A stretch of DNA of 57,901 nucleotides from Mucilaginibacter sp. (GTDB taxonomy: Bacteria > Bacteroidota > Bacteroidia > Sphingobacteriales > Sphingobacteriaceae). Below, piece after piece: positions 17,235 through 25,764 of this stretch. The notes beneath the pieces were generated by a model. The model ran no database searches, had not been told where the DNA came from, and was given only the letters and a program-made list of their open reading frames with translations. Positions within the stretch are counted from its first letter, which is position 1. The number at the start of each line of letters is the position of its first letter. A program made the position numbers and the translations under genes. The DNA is taken from assembly GCA_025352225.1 (NCBI GenBank), contig JANXTT010000021.1, forward strand, positions 1 through 57,901. Reading direction: 5' to 3'.

Positions 17235-17903
17235 CTAGGCCAGTTGCGCACCAATTTCGTTGTATATCATCATATAATTTGGTAACAAACAGGTGCGGTA
17301 CTTTAACAGTATTTCAGTCATGTTTTCTTCCTGCAGCGCCGTAAAGGGGTCTTTCCATATCCGCATACATATTCGTTTTAAGGCATAAGCAATTTGTTCT
17401 GCTTCGGCATAGGTATGCAGGTACTTATGAGTTTTAAAATTATTAAAAAACTTAAAAAATACGTCGGTGCTTGTTAGGGCGCTATAAGTTAGAAAGGTGT
17501 GAATAACCTCTTGATCAGCAATGCCCAAATGTGCATAAAATTCATCAACACTAATTTTTTTGGTAGTAATCAATAGGTTGTCTAATATTAGCTCAAGTGC
17601 AATATGGCCCAAAAAAAAAGGTTTTACCGGCGAGCCCTCTATAGCGGGTTTTAAAGCTAACTTAAGCTGATGTGAATGTTCGGTAAAAAAAGCTGAGGAG
17701 TGGAAATATTTATCAACTTCCAGGTGTTTTTTCCAGCCCCTTATTATGGAATTAACCTGTTCATTATCGTGATTGATTAATTTTTCGGGATGTATGCTGA
17801 TGGTTTTATCGGCATTTTTAAGCAGATCAGGTAAAACGGTTCCTATAATATGATAGGAATCAGTAGAATGGCGATCGAAATAAAAATGAGATAAAAAATT
17901 CAT
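17235..17903 (-). CDS. AcpH-like (acyl carrier protein phosphodiesterase family) protein
   Basis: The 222-residue protein starts MNFLSHFYFDRH, close to the MNFLAH start of the AcpH/DUF479 family, and has GTVLPDLLKNADK, where family members carry a metal-binding aspartate. A later histidine-rich helix (FFLGHIALELILDNLLI) also fits. AcpH removes phosphopantetheine from acyl carrier protein. The match is in outline only, so the reaction is uncertain. It is divergent from tyrS, with about 130 bases between the starts. Confidence 0.6.
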   Translation of the reverse strand: MNFLSHFYFDRHSTDSYHIIGTVLPDLLKNADKTISIHPEKLINHDNEQVNSIIRGWKKHLEVDKYFHSSAFFTEHSHQLKLALKPAIEGSPVKPFFLGHIALELILDNLLITTKKISVDEFYAHLGIADQEVIHTFLTYSALTSTDVFFKFFNNFKTHKYLHTYAEAEQIAYALKRICMRIWKDPFTALQEENMTEILLKYRTCLLPNYMMIYNEIGAQLA

Positions 17904-18000
17904 AGGTCACCTTTAGCCCGTGTTGTTAATTGGAAAGATACGTAAAATTTGTTAACCTATTATTACTAACGGTTAAAACACGCTTTTTGTATGAATCTGC

Positions 18001-18008
18001 TATATTTG
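18001..18008 (+). promoter_or_regulatory. Promoter -7 box of tyrS
   Basis: TATATTTG is an exact TAnnTTTG match 25 bases before the tyrS ATG. No good -33 element is seen. Confidence 0.5.
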
Positions 18009-18033
18009 CAGCCTTATATATACTATTATAAAG

Positions 18034-19317
18034 ATGAATTTTGTTGAAGAACTACGCTGGAGAGGTATTTTGCATGATGTTATGCCCGGAACCGAAGAAC
18101 TTTTAAATGAAGGTATGGTTTCCGGATATATTGGGTTTGACCCTACTGCCGATTCATTGCATGTGGGCAGCCTGGCTCAGATCATGACATTGATCCACTT
18201 TCAACGGGCGGGGCATAAGCCGTACGCTCTGGTGGGCGGGGCAACCGGTATGGTGGGCGACCCGTCGGGTAAATCGCAGGAGCGTAATTTATTGTCGGAA
18301 GATGCTTTACAACAAAACTTGAAAGGCATTCAAACGCAATTGGAGCAATTTTTAGATTTTAATTGTGGTGCCAATAGTGCCGAGGTAGTAAATAACTACG
18401 ATTGGTTTAAAGATTTTTCTTTCCTCAATTTTATTCGTGATGTAGGTAAGCATATTACCGTTAACTATATGATGGCGAAGGATTCCGTCAAAAATCGTTT
18501 AAATGGCGATTCCGGCATGTCGTTCACTGAATTTAGTTACCAGTTGATACAGGGGTACGATTTCTATTATTTATGGAAGCATAAAAACTGCCTGCTCCAA
18601 ATGGGCGGATCAGATCAATGGGGCAACATAGTTACAGGCACAGAGCTTATTCGCCGTAAGGATGAGGGTAAAGCTTATGCATTAACTACCCAATTAATTA
18701 AAAAGGCCGATGGCACCAAGTTTGGTAAAAGCGAGGGCGGAAATATTTGGTTAGACGCCGAAAAAACTTCGCCGTACCAGTTTTACCAGTTTTGGTTAAA
18801 TGTGGGAGATGAAGATGCTAAAAGCTATATCAGGATATTTACAATGTTTGATAGGGGAACTATTGAGGCATTGGAAACTGAACATAACTCCGCGCCGCAT
18901 TTAAGGGCATTGCAGAAGGCTTTGGCAAAAGATATTACTATACGTGTACATGGCGAGCATGAATATGCTAAGGCGATAAAATCATCTGAATTTTTATTCG
19001 GCAATACTGGTATTGAGTTTTTAACTGAATTGAACGACAAGGAGGTTTTGGAGTTATTTAGCGGAGTTGCTAATTTTAAAGTTGATGTTAATGATTTTAA
19101 AGGTGGAATAAACATTGTTGAATTACTTGCTGTTAAGACGGCTATTTTTCCATCAAAAGGAGAGGCTAAAAAAATGATTCAGAGCGGAGGGATAGCTATC
19201 AACAAAATTAAAGTAGGCACTATCGAAGATATGATCAATCATGATCAATTGATCAATAATAGGTCTCTTGTGGTACAAAAAGGCAAAAAGAATTATTTTT
19301 TAATAATTGCCGAATAA
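18034..19317 (+). CDS. tyrS: Tyrosyl-tRNA synthetase
   Basis: TyrS charges tRNA-Tyr with tyrosine. The 427-residue length is that of the bacterial TyrS type. Its class I signatures are HVGSL at about residues 43-47 (HIGH motif) and KFGKS at about 229-233 (KMSKS motif). The tyrosine-site segments GYIGFDPTADSLH, YDFYYLWK and MGGSDQWGNI are present. The C-terminal part (KKMIQSGGIAINKIKVG) is an S4-like RNA-binding domain. Confidence 0.97.
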   Translation: MNFVEELRWRGILHDVMPGTEELLNEGMVSGYIGFDPTADSLHVGSLAQIMTLIHFQRAGHKPYALVGGATGMVGDPSGKSQERNLLSEDALQQNLKGIQTQLEQFLDFNCGANSAEVVNNYDWFKDFSFLNFIRDVGKHITVNYMMAKDSVKNRLNGDSGMSFTEFSYQLIQGYDFYYLWKHKNCLLQMGGSDQWGNIVTGTELIRRKDEGKAYALTTQLIKKADGTKFGKSEGGNIWLDAEKTSPYQFYQFWLNVGDEDAKSYIRIFTMFDRGTIEALETEHNSAPHLRALQKALAKDITIRVHGEHEYAKAIKSSEFLFGNTGIEFLTELNDKEVLELFSGVANFKVDVNDFKGGINIVELLAVKTAIFPSKGEAKKMIQSGGIAINKIKVGTIEDMINHDQLINNRSLVVQKGKKNYFLIIAE

Positions 19318-19318
19318 T

Positions 19319-19350
19319 TTTGATAATGCGACAAATTGTTTTTATTTTTG
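19319..19350 (+). promoter_or_regulatory. Promoter of the Xre/RES toxin-antitoxin pair
   Basis: TTTG at 19319-19322, a 20-base spacer and TATTTTTG at 19343-19350 fit the Bacteroidota promoter. The antitoxin ATG at 19356 is only 5 bases after the box, so transcripts from it would be leaderless or nearly so. Confidence 0.55.
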
Positions 19351-19355
19351 GATGA

Positions 19356-19862
19356 ATGTCATACAAAGAAAAAAAGCATAAAGAAACTATCAGCCAGGTA
19401 AAAGAGTCGCAGGCTGTGTACTTAACTGCAAACCATGCAGGTGTTTCTTTTTTAAATATGCTCGGCGGTGCTAAATTTAGTGCTGCTACAGCTAATGATT
19501 GGGATATATTAAACCTTACCCGCAATGGGCTTCCTAAGCGCTTATTAATGTTACTGGTAGCAAAAATATCATTAACACTTCAGGAGGTATCAGATATTAT
19601 GCATGTTTCTGAACGTACCTTACAACGGTACGATGATGATACTGTTGTAAAAACAGAGTACGCTGAAAAAGCAATTGAACTAGCCCGCCTTTATGATCGT
19701 GGTGAGGATGTTTTTGGCTCAATTGATAAATTTAAGATATGGATACGCACACCTAGCGTAATATTTAAAGGGGAAACTCCTTTATCATTATTGGATACCT
19801 CCGTTGGTTTTGATATGGTACTAGATGAACTGGGCCGTATTGAGCACGGTATTTTTGCCTGA
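19356..19862 (+). CDS. Xre/MbcA/ParS-type antitoxin of a RES toxin pair
   Basis: The 168-residue protein has a central helix-turn-helix region (LTLQEVSDIMHVSERTLQRY) and a C-terminal DUF2384-like part (ARLYDRGEDVFGSIDKFKIW). This is the layout of antitoxins that neutralise RES-domain toxins and repress their own operon. Its stop overlaps the toxin start by one base (TGATG), as expected for a coupled pair. The N-terminal 60 residues, with ANHAGVSFLNMLGG, are less typical. Confidence 0.88.
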   Translation: MSYKEKKHKETISQVKESQAVYLTANHAGVSFLNMLGGAKFSAATANDWDILNLTRNGLPKRLLMLLVAKISLTLQEVSDIMHVSERTLQRYDDDTVVKTEYAEKAIELARLYDRGEDVFGSIDKFKIWIRTPSVIFKGETPLSLLDTSVGFDMVLDELGRIEHGIFA

Positions 19863-20311
19863 TGATACTTTACAGGCTAACTAAACTTATTTATGCTAAC
19901 GATTTGAGCGGAGCCGGGGCAAAATCATTTGGCGGGCGTTGGAATAGTAAAGGAAATGCCATGCTTTATTTAGCATCCAGCCGCTCGCTTGCTATTTTAG
20001 AGGTGTTGGTACATTTGCCTCCCTCATTAATTCCTGCTGGATATTGTATGGTGACCATAGAAGCCCCCGATGATTGCGAAGTATTTGACACGAAAGAATT
20101 ATCTCCAAACTGGATTAATTATCCTGACAATTATAATTTGAAACAAATAGGCGACAGGTTTCTATTTAAAAATAAAAACCTGCTGCTTAAAGTGCCATCC
20201 TCAATTGTAATTGAGGAGTTTAATTATTTGGCCAATCCAATAAATTCTGCTGCACCAAAACTGAAGATATTGAAAACAGATACCTTTAGTTTTGATGGTC
20301 GGTTGCTTTAG
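19862..20311 (+). CDS. RES-domain toxin
   Basis: The 149-residue protein has the RES family pattern: an N-terminal RLTKLIYANDLSGAGAK, then GGRWNSKGNAMLYLASSRSL and AILEVLVHL, with the conserved Arg, Tyr and Glu of the family in these segments. RES toxins break down NAD+ and stop growth until the antitoxin returns. The gene ends directly at the stop codon of the convergent PH/SHOCT gene, with no bases in between. It appears intact. Confidence 0.88.
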   Translation: MILYRLTKLIYANDLSGAGAKSFGGRWNSKGNAMLYLASSRSLAILEVLVHLPPSLIPAGYCMVTIEAPDDCEVFDTKELSPNWINYPDNYNLKQIGDRFLFKNKNLLLKVPSSIVIEEFNYLANPINSAAPKLKILKTDTFSFDGRLL

Positions 20312-20968
20312 TTAAAAGTCGCTCAGCAGATCCATTTTTTTCTGATTGTATTCTTCCTGCGAGATCAAACCATGATCGAACAACGTTTTAAGTTTTTTCA
20401 ATTTTTCGGTTAGTTCATCTGGCTTAGCCTCGGCTTCAACCGGTTTAGCAACAATTGGTTCAGGCGTTATAACGGCCTGTACTGGTGCCACGGGCTGATA
20501 GGCTACATGAGCAGCGGGATTCTCAAATTGTACCGCGCCAGATTCTGCTCTTTTTTCTTCAAGATCGCGAAGGCGGCGAGCCTCTCTTTCGGCTTCTTTA
20601 CGTTCCTGGGCGTATTGGTATAGTTTGCGTGCTTGCAGTTTTGGTAAATAATCAACGCCCATTTCGGCACCGTTAGCGGTTTTTACACTAAAAACAGCAC
20701 CTAAAATTTCTTCTTTGGTTTGTACATCAATAATATCTTTCCAAACAAAGTCAACAAACTTCATGGATAGGCCCAGGTTTGCGGGCGTAAAAAATAATAT
20801 GCGTTTGTTGGTTAAGGCAATGCAATCAGGTAAAATATTTACCACTGGTTTTTTTTGCACGGCTATGTATAAAATTTCTTCGTCTGTGGTTAACAGGTCA
20901 ACCAGGCGCGAATAAACTTTTTCAATCGCTTTTGGGTCTTGCTGGTCGTTCAAAAATTTTTCGATCAT
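20312..20968 (-). CDS. PH-like and SHOCT domain protein
   Basis: The 218-residue protein has no signal peptide. Residues about 25-125 look like a bacterial PH domain (IALTNKRILFFTPANLG, then FVWKDIIDVQTKE). A charged coiled stretch (KEAEREARRLRDLEEKRA) and a Pro/Val/Ala linker follow, and a SHOCT motif closes the protein (LKKLKTLFDHGLISQEEYNQ). Such proteins are common in bacteria and probably bind proteins or membranes; no reaction is known. Confidence 0.7.
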   Translation of the reverse strand: MIEKFLNDQQDPKAIEKVYSRLVDLLTTDEEILYIAVQKKPVVNILPDCIALTNKRILFFTPANLGLSMKFVDFVWKDIIDVQTKEEILGAVFSVKTANGAEMGVDYLPKLQARKLYQYAQERKEAEREARRLRDLEEKRAESGAVQFENPAAHVAYQPVAPVQAVITPEPIVAKPVEAEAKPDELTEKLKKLKTLFDHGLISQEEYNQKKMDLLSDF

Positions 20969-21028
20969 GTTTTGTAAGGCTTAATGCTTTAGCGCAAAAA
21001 TAATAATATTCTGTTACTTACCACTTTA

Positions 21029-22015
21029 TTATCCAATTAACAGGTTGCAGCCCCTAATGTCCGAATTATCAAACCGGCCCAGTATCTCGAATGAACCATT
21101 GGGCCGTATCTTCCCCAAATCCTGGGTAGCTATAAACGAACATGAATTTATATTTGCGAGATCAATAACATTAATACCACCAATTTTTCCATCTGGTAAT
21201 GTACTGATCGGGTCATTGGTATCCCGGATGATGATCTTCATCCACGGTGGGCATTCGAAAACACCTTCGCCTTTGGAGTATGCTTGTGATAGTAGTTCGG
21301 TCATGCCATATTCCGAATGTATCCTATCTACACCAAAGCCTTTACACAAAGTATGGTGCAGTTCTTCGCGAATCATTTCTTTACGCCGGCCTTTCATTCC
21401 CCCTGTTTCCATAATGATCAGGTCCGGAAAGTGGATTTGATATTCTTCAACAAAATCAAGCAGTGCAAAGGTTACACCTATTAACAGCGTTGGTTTATTG
21501 TTTTGTTGATGTTTAATGAGCTGGCGGTACAATTCATCATGATTATATAAATAAAAGCCACTATCCGGGTTGTTCGATTGTTTGATCAGATCATTGGCCA
21601 TGTACACTAATGATGAACCGCCACGTTCGAGATAGGAGGGGAGTAAGGCCAAAATGGTGTACGATTGTATATCCCCATAAAAAACTTGAAAAGCCTTCCT
21701 GAAACTTTCTTCATACCAGCTAACATCTGTTACAACATGGCTGCTGGTAATCATCCCTGTTGTTCCGGAGCTGATAAACGTAGCTTGCGCCGATGCATTT
21801 GAACTAAGTACGCTGTGGGTTTTAAAAAACTCGATTGGTAAAAAAGGTATTTGTGCAATATTCTTAATCGCATCAATATTAGTTCTTAATCCGGTTAAAA
21901 ATTCCCTGTAAACGGTACAGTTTTTTGCCTGCTGCCTGAATATCTGCAACGCAATATCCTGAAAGTCCTCCTCGCTATGGATAGAAAATACCTGCTGTTT
22001 ATTTGGCTGGTTCAT
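21029..22015 (-). CDS. LuxE/acyl-protein synthetase-like adenylating enzyme
   Basis: The 328-residue protein has the adenylation motif SSGTTG at about residues 82-87 and further segments of the LuxE/phenylacetate-CoA ligase group (METGGMKGRRKEM, then HSEYGMTELLSQAY and TQDLGKI). LuxE activates fatty acids for bioluminescence in other bacteria. No luxCD-type genes are nearby, so here it more likely activates an acid for another pathway. In related genomes such genes often lie near lipid or surface-polymer genes, which are not seen here. The start was chosen by position before QPNKQQVFSI. Confidence 0.7.
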   Translation of the reverse strand: MNQPNKQQVFSIHSEEDFQDIALQIFRQQAKNCTVYREFLTGLRTNIDAIKNIAQIPFLPIEFFKTHSVLSSNASAQATFISSGTTGMITSSHVVTDVSWYEESFRKAFQVFYGDIQSYTILALLPSYLERGGSSLVYMANDLIKQSNNPDSGFYLYNHDELYRQLIKHQQNNKPTLLIGVTFALLDFVEEYQIHFPDLIIMETGGMKGRRKEMIREELHHTLCKGFGVDRIHSEYGMTELLSQAYSKGEGVFECPPWMKIIIRDTNDPISTLPDGKIGGINVIDLANINSCSFIATQDLGKIRPNGSFEILGRFDNSDIRGCNLLIG

Positions 22016-22038
22016 TGCGGCAAAGGTAAGTGCTTTGG

Positions 22039-22389
22039 CTAGTTTTGTTTATCAGTTTTTTTAAATGACTGCCGCACCAATAATCCCGATAAGGCAGCCA
22101 TTCCGGCTACTAAGCCGCCAATTAAAGCTGTTGCCAGGAGTAGTAATATCCAATTAGGTAAATGGAACATTGTTGCGATACGGCCAGCAAGTATATGGTT
22201 ATTGGGTACACTTTTAAATAGCACCAAAACTATCCAAACTACAAAAATGGCTGCAAAGCCCGACAAAAATGCATGGGCGGCACTTTTTGCAATAAATAAA
22301 GCAGCTACAAACGCAATTATAGCTACTATCCACCAAGGCATTACAAAACTTACTACCAGGCTTAATATAAGTATGATAAAAAACAGCAT
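22039..22389 (-). CDS. Small multi-pass membrane protein
   Basis: This 116-residue protein is mostly hydrophobic with about four membrane segments, such as FFIILILSLVVSFVMPWWIV and WILLLLATALIGGLVAGMA, and a basic end. I do not recognise a family. It abuts the penicillin acylase stop (22390) with no gap, so it is probably co-transcribed with it. Confidence 0.65.
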   Translation of the reverse strand: MLFFIILILSLVVSFVMPWWIVAIIAFVAALFIAKSAAHAFLSGFAAIFVVWIVLVLFKSVPNNHILAGRIATMFHLPNWILLLLATALIGGLVAGMAALSGLLVRQSFKKTDKQN

Positions 22390-24840
22390 CTATTTGTTGC
22401 TTAAGGTTATTGTTGATTTAATGTGTTTAGCTTCATCTGTAGCGTTTTCCAGAAACAATAAAGGGTTTAACTGGCCGTTTTTCCAGGTGTTAAACATGTT
22501 ATCATAATAAAAACTTCCCGGATTGCCCGATTCTCCGCCTGGAAATATACCGTAGCCCTGTACCTTTGGCCCAAATTGAACAACCATTCGCCAAGACGGG
22601 CCATGCGTATCACTTAGCGCGTTTACTACGCCCGCAGCCCCTCCTGCCGAAAAATTACCGGTGCCCAAGCCTTCGGCCTTACTCAAAGCTGCAATATGTG
22701 AGCCTTTTACCTGCCCCCATTGCCATGCAGGGCCTATATTGCCATATTTGCGTGTAAGGCTATCTATTGCGGCGTCAAAAGAGTGGTTAATTAAGTCTGC
22801 GCGGCTTTCAACTAATGATGTCCGCGAGTCATCATACCATTTTGATTGTTTTTGTGTGAGCAGGAGTTGTACCGTACGATACGCGCTGGGTAATTTTAGC
22901 GTAACGTCCAGTCCTTTCGGGTGTTTAAAATTATCTTCCCAAATAGCCTTGTAGAGTTCGTCCCACCATAAAGTAAATATAGTTGCTCCTTCAGAATTTG
23001 CCGCAAATTGCTTATCCCATGCATTTATAACTTTGTAGGCCCGTTTCTGACTATCATCCATTTTTGATCCGTCCAGATCGCCAAGCATGGTGCTTAATAT
23101 ATCTTGTGCAAAAATGCTGTAATTGTCGTTTTGTAAGGCTCTTAAGCTATCCACTGTTGCGTTGTGCATTCCTCGCAACCGGTCGTTTATTCTTTTGCCG
23201 CGCTGGTATGATCCAAACCTCCAATTAATGTAATAAGGGTAGCTGGGGTCGGTTGACGATTGATTGGCTGAACTTAAAAAGCCCTGGGCGGGGTTTTTTA
23301 CGGTAGGGTTTTGTTCGGGAGGTATCCATCCATGCCAATCGTCTGCGGGGTCGCTACCATCTAAAATAAATTTACCCTGATCTTTATATTTAAGCGGGAA
23401 CTTTCCGTTAGGGGTAATAGCTATATCCTTATCAACACTTGCAAAGATGAAGTTTTGCGCTGGGGCCGTCCAGTAGGTTAATGCCTGGCGGTAATCATTA
23501 TAGTTTTTACCCCGGTTTAAAAGGTACAAAGTTTTAAATTCGTTAGACGGTTCGTGGGCTATCCAGCGCAAAGCGGCACCAACCGGAACTATCTTTGCTT
23601 TGCCGAGTGCTGGTTTTTGATTGCTGCTTGCATAAACTACCGGCCCGGCATGTGTATACAATACCGTATCGTAAATGGTTTGCTGGCCGCGCACTTTAAT
23701 TATCTCTATCCGTTTCTTTACGGGTACCCATTTATTATTGTACCAATACTCGTTTTTAGTAAGGTCTTTAAAACGAATTTGATACCAGTCCAATACGTCG
23801 GCATCTACATTGGTTACACCCCACCCTATTTTTTGGTTATAACCAATTACAATGGCAGGTGTGCCTGGAATAGAAACACCATAAACATTTACGCCCGGCG
23901 CGGTTAGCTGTACCTGATACCAGATGGAAGGAAAAGAGAGATCCAGATGCGGGTCGTTAGCTAAGATAGGATAACCATTGGCCGATCTGCTACCTGCTAT
24001 CACCCAATTATTGCTACCTATGCCTTCAACTCTGTCTTTGGTTTTTAAATTTTCGGTAATGCCCGAAATAAAAGCTTTGGATGGCTTAGGCAAGGATAAA
24101 GGTTTAAAATTCCATTTGGTTCCGGTGGGGATTATTGGGTCTTCTTTAAAAGGGTAATCAGGAAAAAGATCGGCGGTAACCTTCGGCCCTAAAAGTTTTA
24201 AAGTGTTGGTCATGGCAAAATCGTCAGAGCTACCTGCCAATGTTTCAGACATTAATTTAAGTACCAACGCGCAATCAATAGGCTTATAATCTTCGGGAGC
24301 GTAATCCAGTAATTTAAATTCTATTGGGTAATATTTAGAGGGCAGGCTATGGATGTAAGCGTTAATACCGGCACAATAGGCTTCTATCATCACTTTGGCC
24401 GCGGGGTCTTTCATGGTTTCGCGCAGGGTATTCTCTGCGCCAAAAACCATACCCATGCGGCGGTGAAACCTGTCAAGGTCTATCAATTTAGGGCCAATAA
24501 TTTCGGCCAGGCGCCCGCCTGCTAAACGGGTTTGTATATCCAGTTGCCATAGCCTATCCTGGGCGGTAACATATCCTTGTGCAAAATAAAGGTCGTGATC
24601 ATTTTGGGCAAAAATATGTGGAATCATTTGCTCGTCGTACCTGATGGTTATTTTATCCTGTAAAGACCCAGCTTTAATATCCAGATCAGGAAGTATGTTT
24701 TTACTCTCTGCGTTTTGCCAGAAACCGGTAGCTGGATTCAAAAATTTGCCTAACGGGGGTAAAATTCCAATTTTGGTTTGTAAGGCCCAAATCATGGCAA
24801 AGGTTATTATCAGGGCTAAAATAGCTTTAATGGGTTTCAT
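22390..24840 (-). CDS. Penicillin acylase family protein
   Basis: The 816-residue protein is an Ntn hydrolase precursor of the penicillin/acyl-homoserine lactone acylase group. It starts with a hydrophobic segment that can export it (LALIITFAMIWALQTKIG). The small subunit follows, with HIFAQNDHDLYFAQGYVTAQ and DRLWQLDIQTRLAGGRLAE. The cleavage point and nucleophile are in GSNNWVIAGS (S276). The large subunit contains NANDPHLDLSFPS-like and WGVTNVDADV segments. Substrates in this family range from beta-lactams to AHL signals and cannot be told from sequence. Confidence 0.88.
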   Translation of the reverse strand: MKPIKAILALIITFAMIWALQTKIGILPPLGKFLNPATGFWQNAESKNILPDLDIKAGSLQDKITIRYDEQMIPHIFAQNDHDLYFAQGYVTAQDRLWQLDIQTRLAGGRLAEIIGPKLIDLDRFHRRMGMVFGAENTLRETMKDPAAKVMIEAYCAGINAYIHSLPSKYYPIEFKLLDYAPEDYKPIDCALVLKLMSETLAGSSDDFAMTNTLKLLGPKVTADLFPDYPFKEDPIIPTGTKWNFKPLSLPKPSKAFISGITENLKTKDRVEGIGSNNWVIAGSRSANGYPILANDPHLDLSFPSIWYQVQLTAPGVNVYGVSIPGTPAIVIGYNQKIGWGVTNVDADVLDWYQIRFKDLTKNEYWYNNKWVPVKKRIEIIKVRGQQTIYDTVLYTHAGPVVYASSNQKPALGKAKIVPVGAALRWIAHEPSNEFKTLYLLNRGKNYNDYRQALTYWTAPAQNFIFASVDKDIAITPNGKFPLKYKDQGKFILDGSDPADDWHGWIPPEQNPTVKNPAQGFLSSANQSSTDPSYPYYINWRFGSYQRGKRINDRLRGMHNATVDSLRALQNDNYSIFAQDILSTMLGDLDGSKMDDSQKRAYKVINAWDKQFAANSEGATIFTLWWDELYKAIWEDNFKHPKGLDVTLKLPSAYRTVQLLLTQKQSKWYDDSRTSLVESRADLINHSFDAAIDSLTRKYGNIGPAWQWGQVKGSHIAALSKAEGLGTGNFSAGGAAGVVNALSDTHGPSWRMVVQFGPKVQGYGIFPGGESGNPGSFYYDNMFNTWKNGQLNPLLFLENATDEAKHIKSTITLSNK

Positions 24841-25017
24841 ATAGGTATTTCTGCCATCTAAGTTATAAAAAGTATGGTAAACTATTTCAAGTTAAATGTA
24901 CGTTGTTGTAAAAACAAATCTTCTCGTTGGCTTACTTTCCGACTTCATGTGTTGTTAACTAAAGTTTTTACAACTGATTTTTAAATTCTACATTAGAGTT
25001 TTAGCCCAATACTATAA

Positions 25018-25668
25018 ATGAATACGATTAAAGCTTGCATATTTGACCTGGATGGTGTAATTGTTGACACTGCGGTTTACCATTACAAAGCCTGGAAACG
25101 CCTGGCCAATTCCTTAGGGTTCGACTTTACAGCGCATGAAAACGAACAATTAAAAGGTGTAAGCCGTGTGCGTTCTTTACAATTGATTTTAGGCTGGGGA
25201 GGTGTAGTAAAAACCCAGGCTGAGCAAGATGTGCTTGCAACCCAAAAAAACGAGTGGTATGTAGATATGATAAGCCATATGCAGCCAAATGAGATCTTAC
25301 CAGGTGCGAAAAAATTTTTAGACCAATGCCGATCCGCGGGATTAAAGATAGCATTAGGGTCTGCAAGCAAAAACTCCATGATGATATTGGAAAAAGTTGG
25401 CCTTGTTAATTATTTTGATGCCATTATAGATGGTAACAAAGTATCAAAAGCCAAGCCCGACCCCGAAGTGTTTTTAAAAGGTGCCGAAGCTGTAGGTATA
25501 CCGCCGGGCGAGTGCGTGGTTTTTGAAGATGCTATTGCAGGTATAGAAGCGGCTATAGCCGGAGGTATGAAAACCGTTGGCATAGGCTCGCCAGAAGTAT
25601 TAGGTGATGCTGATCTGGTATTATCCGGATTGAGCGAAATGACCATGAAAAAGTTAGCACAACTTTAA
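25018..25668 (+). CDS. pgmB: Beta-phosphoglucomutase
   Basis: PgmB turns beta-glucose-1-phosphate into glucose-6-phosphate and usually follows maltose or trehalose phosphorylases. The 216 residues show the HAD motif FDLDGVIVDT with catalytic D10 and D12, the cap segment VSRVRSLQLIL typical of the family and the later motifs GSASKNS, KAKPDPEVF and VFEDAIAGIEAA. No phosphorylase gene is present in the window. It heads the alpha-glucan group, about 100 bases before the GH13 gene. Confidence 0.92.
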   Translation: MNTIKACIFDLDGVIVDTAVYHYKAWKRLANSLGFDFTAHENEQLKGVSRVRSLQLILGWGGVVKTQAEQDVLATQKNEWYVDMISHMQPNEILPGAKKFLDQCRSAGLKIALGSASKNSMMILEKVGLVNYFDAIIDGNKVSKAKPDPEVFLKGAEAVGIPPGECVVFEDAIAGIEAAIAGGMKTVGIGSPEVLGDADLVLSGLSEMTMKKLAQL

Positions 25669-25764
25669 TAATTTAATATCTATTACCGTATAAGGGTGAG
25701 TGTAAACAGTGCACGATACTGTTTGAAATAATATTTGTAAACGAAATAGTTAATTAAAGATCTT

